From contig JABAKD010000016.1 in assembly GCA_012845835.1 (NCBI GenBank), positions 14,435,020 through 14,499,019 of the forward strand: 64,000 nt of DNA, read 5' to 3'. Positions 33,670 through 46,400 of this stretch are shown in pieces. How positions within the stretch are numbered: the first letter of the stretch is position 1; every line of letters begins with the position of its first letter. The position numbers were made by a program, and so were the translations under genes. The notes beneath the pieces were generated by a model. It made no database searches and was not told where the DNA came from. It saw only the letters and a list, made by a program, of their open reading frames with translations. The DNA is from Undaria pinnatifida (Eukaryota; Sar; Phaeophyceae; Laminariales; Alariaceae).

Positions 33670-34485
33670 TCACTCTGGCGGTCCTGTACTCGTCTTATCT
33701 TCGCGCGACGTTTTCGAAGGTCTTCGGAACGAGCCACCACCGCTTTCCCCCCCTTCCAGCACACCCCCCGAAGAACCAGCGCCGCTAAGTCCTCTCTGCC
33801 GGCGCATAGATAGCTCCAGCTCTTGCGAAACAGGCTCGTACGATTTCTCCTCCGATCCCAAATGATTTACCCTCCACGCGAGCACCCCAATCGCAAGCAC
33901 CACCATCCCCGCAAACACAACCGCCCCCCTCACACCCACCGGGGTGGATTCATTACCCGACAGGGGTCTCTCACTCTGAAGGCGGTTGCTATCCGGGGGC
34001 GTGTACGCCTCCCCATTGCTCGCGACAAATATGGCAACCTTTTTAGCACCGGTAATCGTAATCGTCGCCCCACGTAAAAGCCAGTGTTGGTGAGAGGCAG
34101 CCTCTAGCGCCGCCGTGAGGCTTTCAGGGAACGTGGACAGCTTAATGGCCTTGCTCACGCGATCCGCGGCGACTTTGTCAACCTTTGGGGTCAGGTGCAT
34201 TTCCACCTGCGCGGTGCATGGAACGCTCGCCCTCTTGCCCAATTTTTTAACGCCCACGGCTTTGGGATCGTCGGGGATCACGACAGCGTGGACGTTTCCC
34301 GCATTCATGGTCGCGACACGCGCTATCGCGTCCGCGATGGCGATACCTGCCCACTGCATCCAGAAGCCCGAGTCGTCGCCGGCAATGTCATCATCGTTTA
34401 GTTTGATGGTCAGTGCAAGGCCGGTCGTCAACAACAGTCCCGCTTTGCTTTCCGGACACAAGTCACCGACATGGCACGGCCTCAC
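33670..34485 (-). CDS. Protease exon 10: lumenal domain, membrane helix, tail, stop
   Basis: The acceptor TTATCTTGCAG enters in phase 0 at VRPCHVGDLCPESK. About 150 residues follow with alternating strand/helix character (VEMHLTPKVD, SLTAALEAASH, ATITITGAKK). The membrane helix GAVVFAGMVVLAIGVLAW comes next, and then a tail with YEPVSQELEL and Ser/Gly/Arg-rich sequence. It ends in TGA at 33,672-33,670. Confidence 0.92.
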   Translation of the reverse strand: MRPCHVGDLCPESKAGLLLTTGLALTIKLNDDDIAGDDSGFWMQWAGIAIADAIARVATMNAGNVHAVVIPDDPKAVGVKKLGKRASVPCTAQVEMHLTPKVDKVAADRVSKAIKLSTFPESLTAALEAASHQHWLLRGATITITGAKKVAIFVASNGEAYTPPDSNRLQSERPLSGNESTPVGVRGAVVFAGMVVLAIGVLAWRVNHLGSEEKSYEPVSQELELSMRRQRGLSGAGSSGGVLEGGESGGGSFRRPSKTSREDKTSTGPPE

Positions 34486-37400
34486 CTGCAAGATAAGCGC
34501 GAGGGGCGTGGGGGGGGGGAGGTACGGACGTGTGTGTGGGGGGGGTTGTATCCAGAGTGCGTGGTCATATTGCGTGCAAGTGTCCCCCTCGGGAAGGAAT
34601 GTGGTTGTGGTTGGCTCGGGATGGGATGTGGTTGGCTTCAAGTCTCGGGGGTGTCGAAAGTCGAAACGGGGGAATGCCGGCGTCCCCATGTATGAGCCTC
34701 GCATACCAGGTGTAACATAAAGAAGTTATTGAAATATTAGAGGAAAACATAATTAGCCACTTCGCACCGCGTAAGCAACCGGGCAAGCAAGCAACACCCA
34801 CTATTCACATAGTATTGCTAGCTAAAACGAGTTGAGTTTAGTGCACCTCGTACCTTGATAACTTGATAACTGTATTGTTGTTGCCTTCGTACACAAGTCC
34901 AGGATAACCAGAGTTGCGCATGGTACTCGTTTCGTATGAGGTTGAAAAGACGGTCTGCGTACGAGAGACTTTCGTCATGAAACATACACCACGCGATATT
35001 TATACCTACCAGGTATCTCACTCGTACAATAGTTGTGTGGGAAACACGTTGTATGGGACGAGTGAATTGGACGACATGTCGCCGTTCCGTCCAAGGCACG
35101 TCTCTTCACTCTCCAATAAGCGTGACATGAAGATATCGCTGCCGGTACCATGTTTGCAACTGTCGTCAAGGTGCGTGCATTGCTCGACAACTTGGATAAG
35201 GGTGTATACCGTAGATTAATCTCCCGCTGGCGGACAACAAAAAAACAAGGGCTTTAGCGGGTGATGCATGAACTGTCATGCATCACCCGGCCCGCGGGTC
35301 GGATTAGGAGGTATTCCAAACACCCGCGGGTCGATTCGGGTCGTGTTAGGAAGTGTTGTAAATGTCACGGGACGGGACGGATCGGGTCGAGTCGGGTCGT
35401 GTTAGGAGGTTTTCAAACGTCACGGGTCGGGCCGGGTCACCTTGACACGATTCGATTCGCGATAAGGAATCTGACCAATGGAAAGCCAAACAAAAAAACA
35501 GGCTTTAGGCAGCTCGAAAGGGGTTTCCGGTCCATTTGGGCGATGCGTAATGTTGAAACTAGTATCTGATCGTAACAAAAACCAACCACCCTGTTTACCG
35601 TGCAAGGCAAACGGTTTTTACCTCCGCCTCCTTCTCGCAGGCCTCGTCGAGATATCGCTCCTGCAGGCAGTCCTCCGAGCACTGCGTCCACACCTCTTGC
35701 TCAATCAAGCAATACGTCTCCGGAATCTCCGTCATGTCCACCACTGGTGGTCCATTCTTGTCGTCACCCTCACCTCCCTTCCCCTGCTCCACCACCGCAT
35801 CCACGGAAGGATTGGGAGCTCCTGCAGGGCATTCTTTTTTACATTTTCGTCGCTCTTCCTCCATTTCTTCAGGACACACCCGACCCAGCCCTTTCGCGTG
35901 AGTTACGACCACGTCCACCCACGTCTGTGTTCCCACAGAGAGAGTATAGGACAAGGCAGGGTAGGAGAGGAGGGAAAAGGAGAAAATAGGATAGGACAAG
36001 ACAAGACAAGACAGGACAAGACAGGACAAGACAGGACAAGACAGGACAAGACAGGACAAGACAGGACAAGACAGGACAAGACAGGACAAGACAGGACAAG
36101 ACAGGGTTAGGGTTAGCAGGCGTTGTGAACGTTGGGGTCTGACCAGTATACAAAACCGCACCAAATTTCAAGTTACAGATACTTCATCTTCGACTATTAA
36201 TACTATGTTTGACTCCCTCCGCGTAACGGGAAAAAAACAACGCCTGAAATACATACACATCTCGTGCTCACCTCGTAGCCCTGCAGCGTTTGCGGACACT
36301 TTCGTCGCTACAGTTTACAAATGTACACAAAATCGCTTCAAACTACAGACGCATATCATTCTATGTAACTAATAATATCTTCAAGTTTTCTCGTTCCCGT
36401 GCCAAAGAAACGCCCCAATAATAGACTAAACCCAAAATTGCAGGGCTATTCTAACTATTCTAACTATTACTAGTATTACTAGTATTACTAGTATTATTAG
36501 TAATAGTCCGTGTTACTTGTCGGGATAGTTGCACGGTGGCTGATTTTTATTCTTTGGTTTTGAAGAGTCCCCCCCCCCCCTTCCAACATGGGACCCCCCG
36601 GGACTTCAACTTCAACCCAACCACATCCCGAAGTGGAACCTTGTACCTTGTACTGTGCATGGTAATTATACACCGTAATTATACATAGCAATTATACATG
36701 GTAATTATACATGGTAATTATACATGGTAATTATACATGGTAATTATTCATGGTAATTATACATGGTAATTATACACGGTAATTATACATGGTAATTATA
36801 CATGGTAATTATACACGGTAATTATACATAGCAATTATACATGGTAATTATACATGGTAATTATACATGGTAATTATACATGGTAATTATTCATGGTAAT
36901 TATACATGGTAATTATACACGGTAATTATACATGGTAATTATACATGGTAATTATACATGGTAATTATACATGGTAATTATACATGGTAATTATACATGG
37001 TGCTCACTTCTTCGCCCACGATCGTCTGCGGAGTGTGCGCACCAAGCAAACATTTGGCATCGCATTGCTTCACCATTTCCTTAGCAGTTACGCAGTCCAC
37101 GTTTTCTTGGCCGGACGGGCCCTGTACAGACAAGGAAGGCTTTTTGGTCTGGTATAGGGCAGAGGGAACAAGGAACACGTGAGAGGAACAAAATGCGGCG
37201 AGATAAGCGCGGGTGTGCTGCGACAAGCTTTGACCCATTAAAGTCGCGTTTTGGGCCGAATCTTTGGGTGTGGCAGGGGTGACAGGGAATACAGACAAAA
37301 TGCTGTGAGATCGACATGGGTGTTCGATAAGGAAGGCTGTTTCTTCTGGAAAGGCAAGAGGAAACACGGAGTAGTCGACACAGGAATAAGTGCGACGATA

Positions 37401-40400
37401 AAAACGTGGGTCTTCGGTATGCTTCGACCCATCTTTTCTTCTGGCGCGGCCGAGGGGAAAACAGGACATACCTGGTACACATATCCGAGGAGAAACGCGG
37501 CGAGATAAAGACGGGTGTTTGTTATGCGTTGGCCCACTAAGCTAGCATTGTTAGGCCGTTTCGTCTGGTAAGGGAGAGGGGACATGCGGACACAGGACAT
37601 GGGGACACAAACAAGGCGACATCGATGTAGGTGTTTCGTGGCGCGTCCGCAGGATTCATAAACCACACCGCATATCGTACCCGCTCCTCATCAGAACAAC
37701 ACGTCACACCACCCTGTACCCTATCCATGTTATACCCGCACTTCATCGCAACAGCACGGTACCATACACCACTTGTCTCCATAAGACACATATTCCGCAC
37801 CCCATCGCAACACGTTACCAGCACAGCACTATTTATACTATTAATACTATATGCCGGGTTGCGGTCGCGCCATGCGATTTCATCGGCACTTTAAAGAGGA
37901 GTGGTTATCACGTTATCACGTCATCACTATTGGGAGTAGTTAGCACAGTTATATATCGCATACAGGGTACAGGGTTCGTTCTTGCCCGGGATGTTATTAG
38001 ACCACCACACAGCTCCGGGGTCCAGTCCTAACTAGTTTTACTACACCACCACTGTATGCGTAACCGCATAGCACACATGACCCCCCCCCCCCCCCCCCGC
38101 AGTTATATATCGCATACAGGGTACAGGGTTCGTTCTTGCCCGGGATGTTATTAGACCACCACACAGCTCCGGGGTCCAGTCCTAACTAGTTCTACTACAC
38201 CACCACTGTATGCGTAACCGCATAGCACACATGACCCCCCCCCCCCCCCCCCCGCGGACCGCCTTTCGAGCTGATCTCCTCGGGAGCACTGTATGCCTAA
38301 ACCGGATAGCGCGCAGACAACACATTCCTGTAGGCGGGCGTTCCATGCTTAATTTTTCGGCGACGGGCGAAGCGTCTATATAATTTTTGCGATGAGATCT
38401 CCCCGCGGCTAGGATTTTGGAAGTGCGTGCGTCTCTCGTTCTCTTTTGTTTCCTTTTTTGTTTTTCGAGAAAATTTCCTCCGAACTTTAGCCCAGGATGC
38501 AGGTTATCTTTGGTGTAACATGGTAATCATACATCATATATATATCATACATCATCAGATCATCAGATCATCACCGCCTGCCCCCGAGGGAAAAGCCAAG
38601 GCGTCGGCGACGTGCGGTATTTGATATCCTTACCTCATCACCGCCTACCCTCGAGGGAAATTCAAAGGCGCTGGCGATGTACAGTAATACCATATCCTTC
38701 CCTTATCACCGCCTATACCCGATGGGAAATCCAGGGCGTCGGCGACGCACGGTAATACCATATCCTTACCTCATCACCGCCTACCCCCGAGGGGAAATCC
38801 AAGGCGTCGGCGTTGTAGCCGCACACCATTTGTACGCAAAGTATCCGTATTGATATCTACTACACAGATCCAGTCAAACATACTACAACGTCAGGCATAG
38901 GATCTACTGTAGACCATCTAGATCGTGATCTGTCCGATGTGTGATAAAACATAAATATCATACAATTCCTCAACAGAATAGGGCTGGCCCCTCCGCCCCA
39001 ATGGCGGACGGGCCATAATTTGGACCCACAGTAAAACAAGATGTGTATGACATGTGTGCGGTAGTCGGTATGTTTGCGGCTTGGTTGTTGTGCAGTTAGC
39101 TGCATACTGCTTGCACTAAACCATAAACACACGCAATGCAATCTCTGCCGCAGCAGCTACTGCTATGAGAAAGAGTTTTCCGTCGAAAGTAATCTATGCA
39201 AGCCGCGTGTGGTATCACGCCGCATACGTCCACATGAAAACTTTCTACAAATGACCAGACAACTGTACGCTTCATTCAAGGGAAACAGCCATAGGATAGC
39301 GTTTTCTTTGCCCATGGGCGAGCGCCGGTATCGTACTGAGTGCCGTGCTGTTGTACGTACACATCCTTGCCGTGGCAGCATTCTCAAGCAATAGGATCAC
39401 CGAAATAGTGCTGGTTGTAATTATTGATAGTAAGAGTACATACATACACCAGAATTGCTGGACGTTCACAGAGATGCATAGCTTCAAAACGGGAATCTTT
39501 GTATACAACTTGTAATAACGCGATAGTATATCAGCGCTCGGCACTTCAGACACCAATGACTCTAGTACCGTAAGGCCCTCGCCCGCGCGTTAGTCCACAC
39601 CTGGTACGTATTGGTATTGCGCAGTGTGGAATCTGTACTCCTTTCACGACGATTGGTACACCAGAACTGGCAGTGCAGCGAGGTGGTTCTACAGACACAC
39701 GACGCTCTGCACAGCCTACAGCGCAGAACAGAGGTCAAGCGCGCTCTCGACGCATTTGGTCTTTCAGCCATCTTGTGAATGCCACGCAGCAGGAAATATC
39801 GAGCATGTGCCTACATCAATACATACATCGTTGTTGCTTGGTGCATGGCCGCACCTGCTATGATACTGTACAACTGCTGCATACATGAAACCTCGTACAT
39901 AACATCTGACATGACACATACCAATGATCTCCGCGCATCTTGGTCGCACACAGCAGTGTAGCTTCCGGAAGGCCTTTCTACTGGAAATAAAAAAGTTGAT
40001 TATTTGTTCGACAGAAAAATAAACTGGACATTGTATACAACTGATACGCATCTCCAAAACTCCGTAGACAATAGAAATATGGAAAAGCCCGGAAGGACAT
40101 AGGAAGACACGCGTGATCGTCGTCGATACGGTCGACAGAGTCGATACAGTCGACGCCCACACAATGAAGGCTACAGTAGCACAGATCTTGTTGCTTGTAG
40201 TGCCCTATGTTGCTCTCGCACGAGGTGTTCAAATGCACATTGAACCCAAGGTACAGCCATCCAAAAAACCGTTCACAATTTTTCGAAAAACACAAGCTAT
40301 ACATAGTTAAGTTATCCTTACCTCATCTCCGCCTGCCCCCGTGGGCAAACCCAAGGCGTCTGCGTTGTACTCGCACACGCCGTCTGCGAAGCCCACGAGG

Positions 40401-43400
40401 TGCCTGTCGTAGTCGAAGACCACGTTGTGGTCTCGCATGACATTCGCACCGAGCACGCCCCCCATCGACTCTGTCAGGTAGATCCTGTTCACAGTTTACG
40501 CCACCAAACATATATACATAGCAGGTAGCACTTAGTACTACTGTAGGTAGCCCTTGATACTAACACTATTACTAACACTATTACTAACACTATTACTAAC
40601 ACTATTACTAACACTATTACTAACACTATTACTAACACTATTACTAACACTATTACTAACACTATTACTAACACTATTACTAACACTATTACTAACACTA
40701 TTACTAACACTATTACTAACACTATTACTAACACTATTACTAACACTATTACTAACACTATTACTAACACTATTACTAACACTATTACTAACACTATTAC
40801 TAACACTAATACTATTACTAGTGTAGATACTAGATAATACCTACAGTATTAGTATTAGTATTAGTATTAGTAGTAGTACCGTTACAGGTTTCCCCTTCCG
40901 TACGGGATGGGGTTAATCTGATATACTTGATATACTTGATATTATTGATATAGTTGATACACTTTACACAGTTCACAAATATGATATAGTTGATACAGGT
41001 GATATTATTGATACACTTGATATAGTTGATATAGTTGATATAGTTGATACAGTTGACAAAGATGGTAAAGTTGATACACTTGATATAGTTACAGTTGATA
41101 CACTTGACACCGATGATATACGTAGTTGATATAGTTGATATAGTTGATATAGTTGATACAGATGATACATATGATATAGTTGATACAGATGATAGAGTTG
41201 ATACAGATAATATAGTTGATACAGATGATATAGTTGATACAGATGATATAGTTGATACAGATGATATAGTTGATATAGTTGATACAGTTGATACAGTTGA
41301 TACAGTTGATACAGATGATACAGTTGATACAGATGATACAGTTGATACAGATGATACAGTTGATACAGTTGATTTAGTTGATACGCTTGATTTAGTTGAT
41401 ACACATGATATAGTTGATACACATGATATAGTTGATACAGTTGGTATGGTTGATATATATTTGATACATATGATACAGTTAATATAGTTGAAACGCTTGA
41501 TATAGTTGATACACTTGATACAGCAGTTGATACACTTGATACAGCAGTTGATACACTTGATATAGTCGTCGCACTTGACATAGTTGATACAGATGATACA
41601 GGAGTTGATCGAGTTGATCGAGTTGATACAGCAGTTGATCTCCCAAGGGCGTCTGAAGTAAAGAAGGGGGAAGGCAGACGTTCCAATCATATGGACAGAT
41701 TTCAGCCACAGTACTGCTTTTGCTGCGGCCGTATGGTTCGTATACCTGGTATGACGTCCGACGATTAATGTTTGACTCGTGCATTGTACATGTTAATCAT
41801 GCACCAGGTAATGATGTCGTGGTTCGACCTCCTGCTGCTGCGCACCAGCCACACACAGATACCAGGTGCACCGTGGTTGGTGTAAGAAAGGACTAATAGA
41901 CTATTAATAATAGACCCCCATCAGTGGAAGAAGTACCCCACATACACTACATTACATAAACTACATACACTACGTACACTACATACACTACATACACTAC
42001 ATACACTACATACACTAAATACACTACATACACTACATACACTACATGCACTACATACACCACATACACTACATACACTACACTACATGCACTACATGCA
42101 CACCCTGGTACCTGGTACTGCCATTAGTCACTGCCAGCAGCACCATGCAGGATCGCTTGCGTGAACCTTTGAGTCACAAATCTGGGCGCACACGCGTCAT
42201 CCTTCCCCAATGCGCCCATCTACCCTTCAAGCCTCATCTACGATACTACCAGCATCTACAATAATCTACTATGATAATCTACGGTAATATGATAAGAAAG
42301 GAACGACGACGTATCATTAATCACGCGAGTCACACCGTGAACAACCGGGTCACATTTGAGTCACGCACCTGGGGGCATGCGCGTTATCTTTTTTCATCTT
42401 CCATGCGTTAATGCGTCCACCTAAAACTTCAGGCCTCAAAGTGATACTACGAAGATCTACGATAATCTACGGAAATACTAACGCTACCAGCAGGGGCGCC
42501 AAACATCATATTCTTCCAAGTAAACACTTGAATCACACTGCAGTCACGAACCTGGGTGCATACGCGTTGTCCTTCCCCAGTGCGTCCATGTACGCTTCAG
42601 GCCGGACGAGCACTTCCACACCTCCGTCCAAATGAACCGTGATAACCGGCAAAGCCTCCAGATCCGCCGTACTCAGCGTCATGCAAAAATGGTTGTCATT
42701 GCAAGTCTTGTACGGCTGGGGGAGGGAAAGACGGGGGAGAGCAGGGCGAATAAAGCGCACGAGGTTGTAGTTGTAAGCTTTCACCCGTCGGACAGATGAG
42801 ATGATCTATCACACCGATGATCTATCACACACCGATCCCCACAACAAACGATCAAATCTTTCAGGGAAATATGAATGGGCTAGCTCATGTTACTAGGTGG
42901 GAGCCGTAAGACCTGCATGATCTTACGAGTGCATGCGAAATGGGGTGGATCTGTACTCCCACGTACATAGATCCCGCACAACATTTCATAACGGCAGTTA
43001 CAGGATCTACTGCAGATGATCTATATGATCTAGATCGTCATCTATATGATCTATGTGATCGTCGTCTGTCTGAGGTGCGCAAATTTTGTACCGCTGCAGA
43101 AGGGGAAAGCGGCGTGGATCGGACAGCACCGTAGACACGTCGAAAGTTCATCACACTACGGCATCATGCAGATAGCGTTGTCATTGCAAATCTCAAGTCT
43201 TGTACGGCTGGCTGGGGGAGGAGGAGGTGGGGGAGGGCGGGGCAGCTCGCGTTGGCAGATAGTATCATTGCAGGACCTAGCGCTTGGCTCGGGAGTGAGG
43301 TTATCATTGCAATGCCACTCATGTCCTCAGCGAGAAACGCAGTCTACTGCAGAAAGGAGTGTCATTGCAATGGCTTTTACGGCAGCGAGAGGGGAAGGTG

Positions 43401-46400
43401 GAGACGGGCGGAGCACACACGGGCACGATGTTTTATCATCGTAAATTTAGGGCCAAGGGCTAATAATAAGAGCACAACTATAAATAAATATGCTGTGCTA
43501 AAAACCATGAACGTAACGAGTATTCTCATTGTCCTCATTGTCCTCAGCGAGAAACGCAACGCCATGCAGAAACGATTGTCACAGAAAATTTCATCATACT
43601 ATTATAAATACGTCAGCTGTGAGTTCGATACATTCAATGGTAGATACTCATCTTTGCAAACTGCGTGATACACCGGCCGCTCATTTGGACAGGTGTATTA
43701 CTGTAGTCTGTAGTATTCAACATATGTGATTCCCATGGATGTCAGGGAAAGCACTAAAAGAGACACTAAAAGAGACACTAAAAGAGACACTAAAAGACAG
43801 AACATCAACAACCAAATTTTGATCAAAAATAAGAATGGTACCAAGTATATATAGCACCTATACGTACTAGTACTGTAGTTCGTCCCAAGGTAACTTGCTA
43901 TGATTCCTACTTCCGAGTACATGTTTTGTACGGCTGAAGAAAGGGAAGGAGGACGAGGGAGGGCGGCGCGCACGCAGGCACGCGGAAAGTGGCGGACGGC
44001 AGGAATTACGGGGAAGGGTGGACGGTGGACGGGGGAGCGTACATGGTAATGCGGCAAGTGACCGCCGTGGTGCACGTTGAAAGTCACACTGTCTGAAGCG
44101 GCTGATTCTACCTGCCATCTCTAGCCAACTTCCATACTGAGTTCTTGCCGAAAAACGCAAACCACGCCGATGTGGCGGCACAAGCAGTACTCACATGATA
44201 ACACGGAATTGTAATATTTCACCGACCCCGTGATCGCCTCCTTAGCCTTACAGACCCCTTTGGCGACGGACCTGGGCAGATAGGTGTCCGTAGTCCCGCT
44301 GTCCACGGTAACAGTGGTGCTGCTATCCTTAGTACCCGGGTATGTAAACAATCCGCTTGAGAAGTAATGATGTGCATGAGGTTCCGTCTCATTTATTACT
44401 GTAGTATTAATAGCTAGTGGCTGTTGATAGCTAGTGGCTACTAATAATAGCACTGCTTCACGCCGCTACTAACGAGCCGCTTGACAAAATCGAACTTCTT
44501 GTGTTTTGGGTCGACATAAAAACAGCTGATACGAATGCCCCCAAAAGACATGCTAGGACTGGAAGCCGCGTTTTTTTCTCACCGATCCAGTAACCGACTC
44601 CCACGCCTTGCTGAAGCCTTTCGCGACGGACTTCGGCAGGTAGGTGTCCGTAGTGCCGCTGTCGACGATGATGCCCTTCCCCTTCTGGTACACCGTCGGG
44701 TCGCTCTCAATGCTGATCCCGTTCAACGTGATGTCCAGCACCTGCATCCAGACCAGGGTTCCACACAAAACGCGCAATAAGCGGGGGTTTGATTTGACTG
44801 CCACAAAAATGCGCAAGACGTCCAAAAAAATTACAATACCGAAAAAACGCGGGTCGTTCTCCTTGCTTTCCCCGTTGAGTGCGACGCCCAGCACATTTAA
44901 CCCAGCGGGTGGAAGCAGGTTTACACAAAAACGCACTACCTGGTATGTGTGAAGAGATAAACTATCAATATTAATGGACAGCATTGGGGGTCCCCGTATA
45001 AAATGCAGGTCGAATAGTGCCTACTGCCGATATAGTGCCCGTCAAATCGCTTGAATAGTGCCTACTGCCGATGAAGTGCCGGTAAAATCGCTTGAATAGT
45101 GCCTACTGCCGATGTAGAGCCGGTAAAATCGCTTGAATAGTGCCTACTGCCGATGTAGTGCCGGTAAAATTGCTTGAATAGTGCCCACTGCCGATATAGT
45201 GCCGGTAAAATCGCTTGAATAGTGCCTACTGCCGATATAGTGCCGGTAAAATTGCTTGGAACGATTGGAACCCGCTATACTAGTGTTATGCCAGTATCGG
45301 AACTGTACCCAATAGTGCTGATGTCCTCTATGCTGCCGGGATTGGGTTGCTGGCATATGCCGGCACCATAGGGAGATAGATCACTGCTGAACACGTGAAA
45401 AAAAAGACTAGACTACAGCGGGGTTACCCGGTTTTAAAAGCGGCCACAAATAGAGAAAACTAGGGCTGGGTACTGGCGCTGCGCGCCAGTACAAGTTATA
45501 CTGGCTGCTGACGCAGCCAGTATACTGGATCCGGTCAGTATACTGGTGGCGCGGCGAAGCCGCGCGGTCGCGGCGCAGCCGCGACCATCGGCCCCCCCCG
45601 GCTGGTGAGGGGGCCTCGCCGGAGGCGCCCCCGGAGGGCCCCGCTGGAGGCGCCCCGCCGGAGGCGAATTTTTACGCGATTTGGCTTCACTAGAGCATAA
45701 AAAATGAGTGATTTTGGCTCATATGACAGAGGCACTTTTGTGGGGAAAACGGCACTAAAATTCGAGTTCAACGCCCAAATATGTACCGATTTTCAACATG
45801 GAGGATGTGTAGAATGTAGCACAAATCTTTAACTTTGCAACGCCCATATACTCCATGATCATGGGTGACGTAGCGTATGCATAAGCATGAATTGGAATGG
45901 ATAGCACTCATTCCATGTCACACATACTCAACCCAGCGTATATTGGAAAAAAAGTAGATTGATAGCTATAGATTGACAAGAGTACTAAAGACGACGGCAA
46001 GCAACCAAGTCGATCACCATCATCAGTCCATCAGTTGATGTGCCTACGAACAGCGGTGCAACGGTAGCAACAGAGCAACAGAGTACACAACGAGATAACA
46101 ACGGTGCCACAGCTATCGAAAGCTACCTACCCAACCAAAACCTACACCGCGCATAAATCACAGCCGCTAGATACCAGCACAACAAACAGGCAGCCTGAAG
46201 CTATGGGTTTCCGCTGGTTCTTGAGGCGTATATTGGGATCTTCGTCTATATGCGAATGTACTGGTGTACTGGCAGGTCGGTTTACCAGTATCAGGATACT
46301 GCCAGTACTAGTACTACTGGCAGTACGTACTGGTTCAGTACCCAGCCCTAGAGAAAACGGAATTTATGCACAGAGCGATCAACTCGGCTTGTCACATCTT

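Larger units (their letters stand above)
35925..37007. other. Protease intron 8
   Basis: Two minisatellites fill much of it: AGACAGGACA at 35,960-36,105 beside the acceptor and a TACATGGTAATTA array at 36,650-37,000 beside the donor. A TTAGGG doublet lies at 36,104. Confidence 0.85.
37122..40321. other. Protease intron 7
   Basis: 3.2 kb. It holds a ~130-bp degenerate tandem repeat next to the exon 8 acceptor (37,130-37,640), a 154-bp near-perfect duplication (37,946-38,254), four copies of the exon 7 donor edge (38,565-38,840) and otherwise nondescript sequence. Confidence 0.8.
42716..44582. other. Protease intron 5 with exon 6 and exon 5 echoes
   Basis: 1.9 kb containing four to five decayed copies of the exon 6 acceptor edge (43,075-43,985), a 12-bp ACTAAAAGAGAC array (43,752-43,797), an R1 fragment (43,616-43,665) and a downstream pseudo-copy of exon 5 (44,223-44,327). 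Confidence 0.8.

Noticed and set aside
34115-34720. 201-codon plus frame
   Set aside because: Antisense shadow of protease exon 10.
35595-36171. VLSCPVLSCL-type N-terminal extension on the minus frame of exon 9
   Set aside because: It is the 10-bp minisatellite upstream of the exon 9 acceptor; only 35,924-35,622 is coding.
40489-40826. (VIVL)n and (LTLL)n frames
   Set aside because: Artefacts of a 12-bp minisatellite, with no splice sites or start context.
40830-41690. 286- and 237-codon frames rich in Ile/Asn/Cys or Tyr/Gln/Leu, and VDTVD frames on plus
   Set aside because: All arise from a 9-bp degenerate array that is open in several frames on both strands.
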